Shown here: in pieces, positions 9,019 through 16,956 of the stretch
How the letters are laid out: each line of letters begins with the position of its first letter
Numbering within the stretch: position 1 is the stretch's first letter
NCBI GenBank assembly: GCA_963731125.1
Contig: CAVSVP010000009.1
Span: 744,001-808,000 of the forward strand
Direction: 5' to 3'
DNA from: CAVSVP01 sp963731125
GTDB lineage: Bacteria > Pseudomonadota > Gammaproteobacteria > Competibacterales > Competibacteraceae
Length of the DNA: 64,000 nt
Notes under the pieces: generated by a model
What the model saw: the letters and a program-made list of their open reading frames with translations, nothing else
What the model was told of the DNA's origin: nothing
The model's database searches: none
Program-made: the position numbers and the translations under genes

Positions 9019-9678
9019 TCACCAAGAAGCGCTGGAGCGGCATTCCATCATCAGGTCGTATGCTCTTTGGACACCGGAAAAGTGAATGGTTCCTGAGGCA
9101 TCATGCGCTTCGTTGTATGCACCTTCGGAAGGTTGTGTGGTGATTTGAAATGAAACATCCTGGTCTTCCCAGGACAAGACTGTTGGGCGGTGGTTAGTGT
9201 CGAGCACGGTGGTTCCGTTGATTTCTGCAACGCTGGGCAAGCGGTATGAATATTTACCATAAAAACCAAAATACGGAATTTCTACGCGATTGGTAATATA
9301 CATAAAAAATCCTGCGCCGCCGCTGATGATCCGCTGATCTTTGGACCATGAGTTAGCTATGCGGGCCTCCCAAATTTTGCGTTTTGCAATACTCGGCCAG
9401 ACATGGTCGTCCACTGGTTTGACCGCCATGCAGGTGACTAGATTGGCATCGGTCATTTCCCAAACTTGCCAGCCGTCAAATTCGGCGAGCAGTTGTTCAT
9501 CACGGCTTACCGTCGATTTGTCCTTGCCGCCCAATTGTCGAGTGGTCGGCACTGCGGTAGACAAAGAGGAGGCACAGGCCGCTATTAGTAAGCTGCTGGC
9601 GATGATGAAGCAAACCAGGAACTGTTTTGCCAGCACGAGGATAGCCCAAAGAGAAACCTTTTTGTATTGGTATAGCAT
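9019..9678 (-). CDS. Putative lipoprotein of unknown function
   Basis: A 219-residue protein with a long hydrophobic N-terminus ending in a lipobox-like LLIAAC (Cys at about residue 36), so probably a lipoprotein; the true start may be an internal one closer to the hydrophobic segment. The mature part contains WQVWEMTDANLVTCMAVKP, suggesting a small beta-rich domain, and I recognise no family. It is divergent from the S9 peptidase pseudogene with a 32-base gap, so the two probably share a control region. Confidence 0.6.
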   Translation of the reverse strand: MLYQYKKVSLWAILVLAKQFLVCFIIASSLLIAACASSLSTAVPTTRQLGGKDKSTVSRDEQLLAEFDGWQVWEMTDANLVTCMAVKPVDDHVWPSIAKRKIWEARIANSWSKDQRIISGGAGFFMYITNRVEIPYFGFYGKYSYRLPSVAEINGTTVLDTNHRPTVLSWEDQDVSFQITTQPSEGAYNEAHDASGTIHFSGVQRAYDLMMECRSSASW

Positions 9679-10134
9679 TAACCTAACCTAACACGCGTTT
9701 TGGAAACGGTTTGGTATTTATGATGACTCACATTAACTATGATCGCCAACCTGAGCGATTGAGACGAGCGGCCACGTTAATTGTCTGCCTATTGGCTGGG
9801 CTAAGCAGTATAACTCAGGCCAGCCTTGCTGCTGAGCTGGCTCCGTTAATTCCACTGGAAGATTTCTTCCGCAATCCCCAGCAGACCAGCTTTCAAATTT
9901 CGCCGAACGGCAATTATTTAGCCTATTTGGTTCCCTGGCAAAACAGGTTTAACGTGTTTGTGCGCAGCATCAACAGCAACCAAAAGCCTATCCGAGTCAC
10001 CGATGCTCGCGAGCGGGACATTGCCGGATATAGCTGGGCGGGTAACGGCCGCCTTGGTTTATATCCAAGACGAGGGTGGCGACGAAAATTATAGGCTTTA
10101 CGGGGTTGATCGTGATGGTATAGCATCTCAGAAC

Positions 10135-10404
10135 CAGCCCTTTAAAGGTGAGAAAACATAGGCTGACATTGAGTTTTGAGCCTTTTTGTTGAAAACCCCG
10201 ATTTTTTCCACATTATCCTAATTTGCCCTCATAGACGCTCTATGTTAGAAATCAAAAAATATTTTAAAATCAAATACATAAAAAATTCACGAAAATCGCT
10301 CAATTTAGAAAATTGTGGCATAAAACATGCCAAAAAATTCAGAAACTGAATTTGTAAATTATTTACTTTTGAATACAATTGGTTACGACACCTTTAAAGG
10401 GCTG
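10135..10404. mobile_element. MITE copy 2 inside the S9 peptidase gene
   Basis: A 270-bp element in inverse orientation to the copy at 5158-5406, with the same 16-bp terminal inverted repeats. It is flanked by an 11-bp direct repeat CATCTCAGAAC (10124-10134 and 10405-10415). It has an extra block near position 10325 that copy 1 lacks, so copy 1 carries a 21-bp deletion or this copy an insertion. No coding capacity. Confidence 0.93.
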
Positions 10405-11067
10405 CATCTCAGAACCTTACCCCCTTCAAAAATGTTCAGGTCCAGCTTATTGATGATCTGGAGGATGATGAAGAGCATATGCTTATCGCCATGAATCGGC
10501 GGGACCCAAGCATCCACGATATGTACCGGCTTAATGTAAATTCCGGCAAATTGGAATTGATTGCCAAAAACCCCGGCACTATTGCGGGATGGATGACGGA
10601 CCATGACGGTAAGCTGCGGGTCGCTATCGCTCAGGAAGGGTTACAGACTAAATTGCTTTACCGGCCGAACGAGCAGGGTGAATTTCGCGAAGTGCTCAGC
10701 ACGGATTTTCGCAACAGTGTCATGCCTCTGCTGTTCACCTTTGATAATCAACGTCTGTATGTCGCCTCAAATCTTAACCGGGATAAACAAGCTATTTTTG
10801 AACTCGACCCCACCACCGGTAAATTGGGCAGACTTGTGTTCGAGCACCCGGAAGTCGACGTCAGTTCCGTGGGTTTTTCAAAGGTCCGCAACATCATCAC
10901 CTACGCCAGCTATGTGATAGATCGGCTGCATTACCATTTCTTTGACAAAGAACGGGCTGAGCTACAGGCCAAGCTTGAGCAAAAGCTACCGGATAGGGAA
11001 GTGGTGATTGTGGATAGCAGTAAAGACGAAAGAAAACTCTTGGTCCGGACATACTCGGACCGTTCTC

Positions 11068-11082
11068 GGGGGGGGGGGGGGG
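11068..11082 (+). repeat. Run of fifteen G in the peptidase gene
   Basis: Fifteen consecutive G separate the frame ending in DRSR from the frame that begins YYYFDRDNEEF. Loss of one G (or gain of two) would join them. This is either a sequencing or assembly error in a homopolymer or a slippage-prone contingency tract; given the other lesions in this gene it probably has no function now. Confidence 0.85.
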
Positions 11083-12046
11083 TATTATTATTTCGACCGA
11101 GACAATGAAGAATTTACCAAGCTTGCCGAAGTTAGCCCTTGGCTTAACCCTAACCAGTTGGCCAAAATGCAACCCATTGCTTATAAGAGCCGCGATGGTT
11201 TAACGATCCACGGATATCTGACGCTGCCCGTAGGTATAGAACCCCGTCATCTGCCTGTCGTGGTGCACCCGCACGGGGGCCCTGAGGCACGGGATGTGTG
11301 GGGATTTAACCCGGAAGTGCAATTTCTGGCAAACCGCGGCATCGCGGTATTACAGTCAAATTTTCGGATTTCTACCGGTTACGGTAAGCGTTTCTGGCAG
11401 GCAGGTTTTAAGCAGTGGGGCAGGGCAATGCAGAATGATCTTTCCGACGGTGTCGCCTGGCTGATTGAACGAGGCATCGCCGATCCCCAGGGGATTGCTA
11501 TCTATGGAGCTTCTTACGGCGGTTATGCGGCTCTGGCCGGACTGACCTTTACGTCGGATCTCTATGCCTGCGGCGTCTCTTACGTAGGTCCATCTAATCT
11601 CTTTACCTTGCTGAATTCGTTTCCTCCTTACTGGGAATTGGGTCGAACTCAAGCCTACGCTACTATTGGCGATCCGGTTGCCGATAAAGATCTACTAAAA
11701 GCCGTTTCCCCGGTATTCCATGCCGAGCAAATTAAGGCGCCTCTGTTCGTGGCGCAAGGAGCTAACGACCCCCGCGTAAAAAAAGCAGAATCTGATCAGA
11801 TCGTTGAGGCGTTGCGGTCGCGAGGAGTTGAGGTTCGGTATATGGTTAAGGAAAACGGGGGGCACGGCTTTCGCAATGAAGAGAACCAGATTGAGTTTTA
11901 TCGTGCGTTGGAAGCCTTTTTGGGTAACTGCATTGGTAGCCGGGAGAGCGAGGAGAATGCAGAAAAATAAATCACGCGCAGCTGACGCCACAGACGTCAA
12001 TAAAGCGCCTCGTCTGTAGCGCCAGCTGCATTAACCGCAGCGGTCT

Positions 12047-12235
12047 TCAGTTTATTGCGAACTGTGGTGCATCTCCATTGAGTACAGGTTTATCAAGCGC
12101 CGCGGTACTGATAACTCCAATGCGGTTTTCGTCATCCATAAAGCGCACCAAAGCTATTTTGTAAGCAATATCCAATACGGTGAGACGTTCGCCGGCAATT
12201 TCGTAAGTGCAGCCAATTTGAATTTCATGTTCCAT
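12047..12235 (-). CDS. Small conserved-looking protein of unknown function
   Basis: A 62-residue protein starting MEHEIQIGCTYEIAGERLTV and containing ALVRFMDDENRIGVI, which reads like a small beta-barrel domain. A longer frame extends upstream to 12376, but ATG 12233-12235 starts the plausible, compositionally uniform part. It resembles no family that I can name. It is convergent with the S9 peptidase pseudogene. Confidence 0.45.
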   Translation of the reverse strand: MEHEIQIGCTYEIAGERLTVLDIAYKIALVRFMDDENRIGVISTAALDKPVLNGDAPQFAIN

Positions 12236-12424
12236 ATGTTGTCTTCCAAGGCACTCGGTTTGAGATAAGAAAAGTTTAAAAGGTAGCGGTGAACCACTGG
12301 ATACCGAATATAATCGATTAATCAATAACGGTTTGTAAAACTTTGTTAAACGTATTATGACCGAGTGAGCGTTCATTCCAATGGGGTTTAGGGCTGTACT
12401 TAACCATCAACAAAGAGGTTTATC

Positions 12425-12643
12425 GTGATGAGTCTTGCCGAAGAAATTTATCAAAGAGTGCAACGTTTACCAGAAGATAAAGCCTTAGAGGTGCTCGATT
12501 TTATCGGCTATTTAGAAATGAAATACGGCTTGTCGTATAGCTCGGCTCAAGACAGGGATCAAGCCTTTATTTCCAGAATTCAGGAGAATTCCGAAGACGA
12601 GGTGTGGAAAGATTTGCTATTCGCAAGGTCACGCTCACAATAA
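12425..12643 (+). CDS. DUF2281-type antitoxin-like protein, solitary
   Basis: A 72-residue protein beginning MSLAEEIYQRVQRLPEDKA followed by LEVLDFIGYLEMKYG, the pattern of DUF2281 proteins, which are usually encoded just upstream of a PIN or RelE-type toxin. AGAGG at 12413-12417 is a good ribosome binding site for either ATG (12425 or 12428). The following 208 bases up to arsS hold no toxin gene, so this antitoxin-like gene stands alone. Confidence 0.65.
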   Translation: MMSLAEEIYQRVQRLPEDKALEVLDFIGYLEMKYGLSYSSAQDRDQAFISRIQENSEDEVWKDLLFARSRSQ

Positions 12644-12851
12644 ACGAAGCCTAACGGTGTTTTGTGTTGCGGAGTTTTGCAAGCGAATTGTTAATCTTTA
12701 CTTTTGGGAAATACGTTCTGATGACTAGCATCTGACAATTGCATCCGTTGTCGGTTGGCGGACGTACTCCTTGGGTGACTTTACTCTGTTCAAGCGGCCG
12801 GATGACGGCAAGCGACTTGGTAAACCCTACTGAGAACTTTAAGGACTTACT

Positions 12852-13814
12852 ATGCATGCCACACTTCCCTTGCTGCAACAAACCGATTTTCCATCGCTGC
12901 GCCGCAAGCCATTGGAAATATTGCAGGTCAACCTGGGTTATCGCTGCAATCAAACCTGCCTGCATTGTCATGTCAACGCCGGACCTAAGCGCAAAGAGAA
13001 CATGACCCGAGCAACGGCAGATCAGGTCATTGCCCTGATGTGTGCCGCTAAGGTGCATACCATCGATTTGACTGGCGGTGCTCCGGAACTTAACCCCAGC
13101 TTTCGATATCTGGTGAAAGCCGCGCGGCGGATGGAGGTAAAGGTCATTGATCGCTGTAATTTAACCATTCTGGAAGTGCCAGGGCAGGACGATTTGGCGG
13201 AGTTTCTCGCCGCTCATCGAGTCGAAGTCATCGCGTCATTGCCTTGTTATTTGGAGGAAAACGTCAACGCGCAGCGTGGCGATGGCGTCTTCGCTGCCAG
13301 CATTCGGAGTTTACAGCGGCTCAATGCACTGGGTTATGGGCGCTCAGGGACGGGGTTGGTGCTTAGTCTGGTCTACAATCCGCAAGGTCCACATTTGTCT
13401 CCGCCTCAGGCGGCATTGGAGGCAGACTATAAAGCCTACCTGGGAAAACACTACGGTATTGAGCTGAATCAGCTTTTTACCCTCGCCAACATGCCCATTC
13501 AACGCTTTGGCAGCATGCTTATTTCCAGAGGTCAATTCTATGACTATATGAAACTGCTGAAGAGCGCTCATCGTGATGCTAATTTAGCCACGGTCATGTG
13601 CCGCAATTTGCTGAGCATAAGCTGGGATGGCTATGTCTACGACTGCGATTTTAATCAGATGTTAGGTATCCCCCTGCGGTTAGATGGCCGTCCACGCACC
13701 CATATCAAGGATTTGCTGGGGGTAAATCTGAACGGCAATCCCATTATGGTGGCAGACCACTGTTATGGCTGTACGGCTGGACAGGGAAGTAGTTGCGGAG
13801 GAGCGCTGGGCTAG
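12852..13814 (+). CDS. arsS: Radical SAM protein, arsenosugar-biosynthesis ArsS type
   Basis: A 320-residue radical SAM enzyme. The cluster motif CNQTCLHCH (Cys32, Cys36, Cys39) is followed by DLTGGAPELNPSFRYLV, and the C-terminus has CDFNQMLG, HCYGCTAGQGSSCGG, which is the auxiliary cysteine pattern of the ArsS family. ArsS is proposed to attach the ribose part in arsenosugar synthesis downstream of ArsM; no arsM is in the window. The start ATG lies at 12852. It is followed after two bases by the ABC ATPase gene fetA, so the three genes arsS-fetA-fetB form one compact operon, an association I infer from spacing. Confidence 0.85.
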   Translation: MHATLPLLQQTDFPSLRRKPLEILQVNLGYRCNQTCLHCHVNAGPKRKENMTRATADQVIALMCAAKVHTIDLTGGAPELNPSFRYLVKAARRMEVKVIDRCNLTILEVPGQDDLAEFLAAHRVEVIASLPCYLEENVNAQRGDGVFAASIRSLQRLNALGYGRSGTGLVLSLVYNPQGPHLSPPQAALEADYKAYLGKHYGIELNQLFTLANMPIQRFGSMLISRGQFYDYMKLLKSAHRDANLATVMCRNLLSISWDGYVYDCDFNQMLGIPLRLDGRPRTHIKDLLGVNLNGNPIMVADHCYGCTAGQGSSCGGALG

Positions 13815-13816
13815 GC

Positions 13817-14413
13817 ATGCTAACCGTGCGCCGGTTGCGACGGCCTGGTCTGCACGCGGTTTCTTTCGAAGTCAATGCGGGCGAATGTCTGGCGGTGAGA
13901 GGCCCCTCGGGCTCTGGAAAAACCCTATTACTGCGGGCGCTTGCCGACCTTGATCCTAATCAAGGTGAGGTCACTCTAAACGGTAAACGTCGCGAGACGT
14001 TATCCGGACCGAGCTGGCGGCGTCGAGTCGTCTATCTGCCTTCCACCTCCGGATGGTGGAGTGAATACGTCGGCGACCATTTTACGGACTGGGCGAAGGC
14101 AACTTCCCTGTTGGAATTTTTAGGATTTTCGATAGCGGTACGCGAGTGGTCTGTGCAACGTCTTTCCACCGGTGAACGTCAACGATTAGCGTTAGTGCGG
14201 GCGCTGGTATTGGAGCCACAGGTGTTGCTGCTGGATGAACCAACTTCCGGTTTGGATCCGGAGATGACGTTAGCAGTTGAACAACTTATCCAGCAACGCT
14301 TGCAGACTGCAACCGGCGTCATTTGGGTTACGCACGATATGGCTCAAGCGCGTCGCATGGCGAAACGCTGTCTATTTCTTAAAGCGGGTCACGTGCAAGA
14401 GGGGACGCCTTGA
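13817..14413 (+). CDS. fetA: ABC transporter ATP-binding protein, FetA-like
   Basis: A 198-residue ATPase with Walker A GPSGSGKTLLL (residues 29-39), signature LSTGERQRLALVRAL, Walker B VLLLDEPTSGLDP and the His of THDMAQ. Its partner is the UPF0014-type permease that follows, an arrangement known as FetAB, which in E. coli exports iron. ATG 13817 is chosen because homology begins MLTVRRLRRPGL; an upstream in-frame start would lie inside arsS. The stop TGA at 14411-14413 overlaps the TTG start of fetB. Confidence 0.88.
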   Translation: MLTVRRLRRPGLHAVSFEVNAGECLAVRGPSGSGKTLLLRALADLDPNQGEVTLNGKRRETLSGPSWRRRVVYLPSTSGWWSEYVGDHFTDWAKATSLLEFLGFSIAVREWSVQRLSTGERQRLALVRALVLEPQVLLLDEPTSGLDPEMTLAVEQLIQQRLQTATGVIWVTHDMAQARRMAKRCLFLKAGHVQEGTP

Positions 14414-15201
14414 ACGTTATTCCTTTGCATAGCTTAGATCTCGTTATAGCGTCTGGGTTGGTACTGCTTAACGCGATTCTATCGCTGCTGCTGCATTTGC
14501 AGCTAGAACGTCAACTGTTGATCGCGACGCTGCGCATGGTAGTGCAACTGATACTCGTTGGATTTGTGCTCAAGGCCCTCTTTGCTCTAGTGTCTCCCTG
14601 GTGGACTGGGCTTGCGGCTTTGGTCATGATTCTATTTGCCGGGCGTGAGATATGGGCAAGGCAAGAGCGCAGGCTTGCCGGACTTTGGTCTTATGGTCTT
14701 GGCACTGGCTGCATGCTGTTGGCAGCGAGTCTGGTAACGGTCTTCGCCTTGACTACGCAGATTCGTCCACAACCCTGGTATGATCCACGCTATGCATTGC
14801 CTCTCTTAGGGATGATTCTTGGCAACACCATGACCGGTATCAGTTTGGGTTTGCATACGCTGTCCAATGGCGTTGTACGTGACCGGGATGCCGTTGAAGC
14901 CCAATTGATGCTAGGTGCAACTCGTTGGCAGGCGACTCTACCGGCAGTTCGTACCGCGTTGCGCAGCGCCCTCATGCCTATTGTTAACTCGATGGCAGCC
15001 ACTGGCTTAGTGTTCCTGCCGGGCATGATGACCGGGCAAATTTTGGCGGGTGCCGAGCCGTTGCTGGCGGTAAAGTATCAGATGCTGATTATGTTTCTCA
15101 TTGCCGGTGGAACCGGATTAGGTGCGGTGAGTGCGGTTTTGGGCGGTGCTTACCGCTTAACGGACGCCCGGCATCGATTACGCCTTGACCGCTTAAAGTA
15201 G
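14410..15201 (+). CDS. fetB: ABC transporter permease, FetB/UPF0014 family
   Basis: A 263-residue inner-membrane protein with six or seven hydrophobic segments. It contains the family blocks PLLGMILGNTMTGISLGL, DRDAVEAQLMLGATRWQA and PGMMTGQILAGAEPLLAVKYQ. These are typical of the UPF0014/FetB permeases. The start TTG overlaps the fetA stop (TTGA), consistent with translational coupling. Proposed role: metal (iron) export with FetA. Its convergent neighbour is cnoX, 33 bases away. Confidence 0.88.
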   Translation: MNVIPLHSLDLVIASGLVLLNAILSLLLHLQLERQLLIATLRMVVQLILVGFVLKALFALVSPWWTGLAALVMILFAGREIWARQERRLAGLWSYGLGTGCMLLAASLVTVFALTTQIRPQPWYDPRYALPLLGMILGNTMTGISLGLHTLSNGVVRDRDAVEAQLMLGATRWQATLPAVRTALRSALMPIVNSMAATGLVFLPGMMTGQILAGAEPLLAVKYQMLIMFLIAGGTGLGAVSAVLGGAYRLTDARHRLRLDRLK

Positions 15202-15234
15202 AAAGCAGCACAACACCTCTTGTTGAATTGCTTG

Positions 15235-16098
15235 TTAGTGCAACAGAGCTGACATACGCCGCCGATAATGGGCAACCAGGGGATTATCGCTGCCCAGTAT
15301 GGTAAACACGGCTACAAGACCCTTGCGACCGGCGTCATCATCGAATCTGGGATCCTGCTTCAGGATTTCTAGAAACTGCTTTAGGGCGGCTTCATAGTCA
15401 CCTTCCAGAACTTTGCGTGCGCCCAATTGGCGGCGCAGCGTAGCATTCGTAGGTTGTTCTTGTACTGCTTTCTTAAGGGTATCCGTATCCGGTGCATCCT
15501 TAACTAAGTTAAAAAACTCTAGGCGTGCCAATAAGCTGCTAGCCGGTTTCTCTAGACGTGCCGCGGCTGGCAGTTCAGCGAGAATATGACTGGCTGCCTC
15601 AGCATGACCTGTGGCGAGTAGTTTGTCTGCCAACGCAAGTTGTACATCGCTATTCGCGGGTTCTTTGGTATATGCTTCCTGTAATAGGCGCAGTGCCGTT
15701 TCTCGTTGTCCCTGTTGCCAGGCCGTTTCTGCTTGCTCCCGCAATGAATCAGAGGCTTTTATACGGTAGCGGTCGATGATTTGGCGATAAACCGATTCCG
15801 GCTGTACTCCTATTAATTCGTCCACAACTTGGCCGTTACGAAACACTTTGACGGTGGGTAGACCCTTTATACCCAGTTGAGAGGCCAACATCTGCTCCTG
15901 ATCGGTGTTGATTTTAGCGAGAAGAAATGCGCCCTGAAATTCATCAGCCAATTGTTTTAGCAGTGGCATTAACAGCTGGCAGGGTTGGCACCAAGCCGCC
16001 CAGAAATCTGCTAATACGGGGATATGAAAGGAATTTTCTAGGATGACTTCTGAGAAACTGTCCTGGGTAACGTCGATGATGTAGGGGGAGTTGGTCAT
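15235..16098 (-). CDS. cnoX: Thioredoxin-domain chaperedoxin with TPR region (CnoX/YbbN)
   Basis: A 287-residue protein: a thioredoxin domain at residues 1-110 with active site WCQPC (Cys37, Cys40) and cis-Pro in GIKGLPTVKVF, then a tetratricopeptide region of about 170 residues. This is the architecture of CnoX/YbbN, which protects and hands substrates to GroEL/DnaK under oxidative stress. The active site has Gln instead of the usual Gly after Trp-Cys but keeps both cysteines, so redox activity is possible. The start is taken at ATG 16096-16098 (MTNSPYIIDVTQ), where homology begins, not at the longer upstream option. Confidence 0.88.
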   Translation of the reverse strand: MTNSPYIIDVTQDSFSEVILENSFHIPVLADFWAAWCQPCQLLMPLLKQLADEFQGAFLLAKINTDQEQMLASQLGIKGLPTVKVFRNGQVVDELIGVQPESVYRQIIDRYRIKASDSLREQAETAWQQGQRETALRLLQEAYTKEPANSDVQLALADKLLATGHAEAASHILAELPAAARLEKPASSLLARLEFFNLVKDAPDTDTLKKAVQEQPTNATLRRQLGARKVLEGDYEAALKQFLEILKQDPRFDDDAGRKGLVAVFTILGSDNPLVAHYRRRMSALLH

Positions 16099-16258
16099 AA
16101 AGTTAATCGCTATAAAATTCACTACAGAAATTAAGGTGCTTGCCAGCTGAGAGGACAAAACGAGCTGGAGAGAAGAGCAAAATTACCTGAAAAATAGGAA
16201 AACCACGCCGCTACCATTAAGATAGCGGTGTGCAGAAGTGGGCGTGGCAAGAATCAAC

Positions 16259-16369
16259 CATGCCTATCCGGCTGTTGCCCAATACCTCTGCATATTGTGT
16301 CACCGTACCCGCCAATCCAAGGGGCTAATACCACGGATAGTGACCTTGGGCGTTAACCGGATAGGCATG
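16259..16369. mobile_element. 111-bp mini-element at the end of fdxA
   Basis: Thirteen-base perfect inverted ends CATGCCTATCCGG / CCGGATAGGCATG bound a 111-bp non-coding segment. It is flanked by an exact 8-bp direct repeat GAATCAAC (16251-16258 and 16370-16377). The right copy overlaps the fdxA stop codon, so insertion left the reading frame complete. The transcript of the element would fold into a long hairpin and could serve as a terminator for fdxA. Source family unknown. Confidence 0.8.
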
Positions 16370-16372
16370 GAA

Positions 16373-16696
16373 TCAACGTTCCAGATATTGCAACTTGTTC
16401 GGTTTACCGTCCCATTCCTCGGCATCTGGGGGAGGAGCCTTTTGAGTACTGATGACCGGCCATTCCTTTGCCAATTCGGCATTGAGTTCTAGAAAATGTT
16501 CCTGGCCTTCCGGAACGTCATCCTCCGCAAAAATGGCTTCGGCTGGACATTCGGGCTCGCATAGCGTGCAATCAATGCACTCGTCAGGATCAATAACGAG
16601 CAAGTTAGGTCCTTCGTGGAAGCAGTCTACAGGGCATACCTCCACGCAGTCAGTATATTTGCATTTTATGCAGTTTTCGGTGACGACATAAGTCAT
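16373..16696 (-). CDS. fdxA: Seven-iron ferredoxin
   Basis: A 107-residue ferredoxin with the cluster motifs CIKCKYTDCVEVCPVDCF (residues 9-26) and CIDCTLCEPECP (40-51), the pattern of [3Fe-4S][4Fe-4S] ferredoxins of the Azotobacter FdI type, and the usual C-terminal extension. The start ATG 16694-16696 gives MTYVVTENCIKCK, as in relatives. It is an electron carrier of the cytoplasm with no dedicated partner nearby. mutS lies upstream on the same strand, separated by 260 bases. Confidence 0.93.
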   Translation of the reverse strand: MTYVVTENCIKCKYTDCVEVCPVDCFHEGPNLLVIDPDECIDCTLCEPECPAEAIFAEDDVPEGQEHFLELNAELAKEWPVISTQKAPPPDAEEWDGKPNKLQYLER

Positions 16697-16956
16697 AACA
16701 ATCCCCTTAATACCAATTATACATAGCAGGTCATTGTAACTGGCCTGACTCATACGCATTAAATATGGTGAAAGTATATACTGACAATAGTTCGGACAAT
16801 TTTGATCATAAAAAATCAATCACTTATCACTGAAAATCGAATTAAATCAAACTTAGGCCCTACGCTGAGTTGCATTTAATTCCGTAAGTATTTGATTCGT
16901 CGTTCTGAAACCATCTAAAACTGTCCGAAGTATTGTACTGATATAAACTGACCAGC

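Larger units (their letters stand above)
9711..11970 (+). pseudogene. S9-family serine peptidase, disrupted three times
   Basis: Exported prolyl-oligopeptidase-type protein (signal peptide near residues 20-45; N-terminal beta-propeller; C-terminal alpha/beta hydrolase with nucleophile motif GASYGGYAAL, Asp in GANDPRVKK and His in GGHGF). The gene carries (1) a one-base insertion at about 10054 where SWAGNGRL should continue as VYIQDEGGD, (2) insertion of the 270-bp MITE at 10135-10404, whose removal together with one target duplication restores ASQNLTPFKNV in frame, and (3) a frame change at a run of 15 G at 11068-11082. The catalytic domain from 11083 onward is intact but cannot be joined to a signal peptide. 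Confidence 0.9.
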
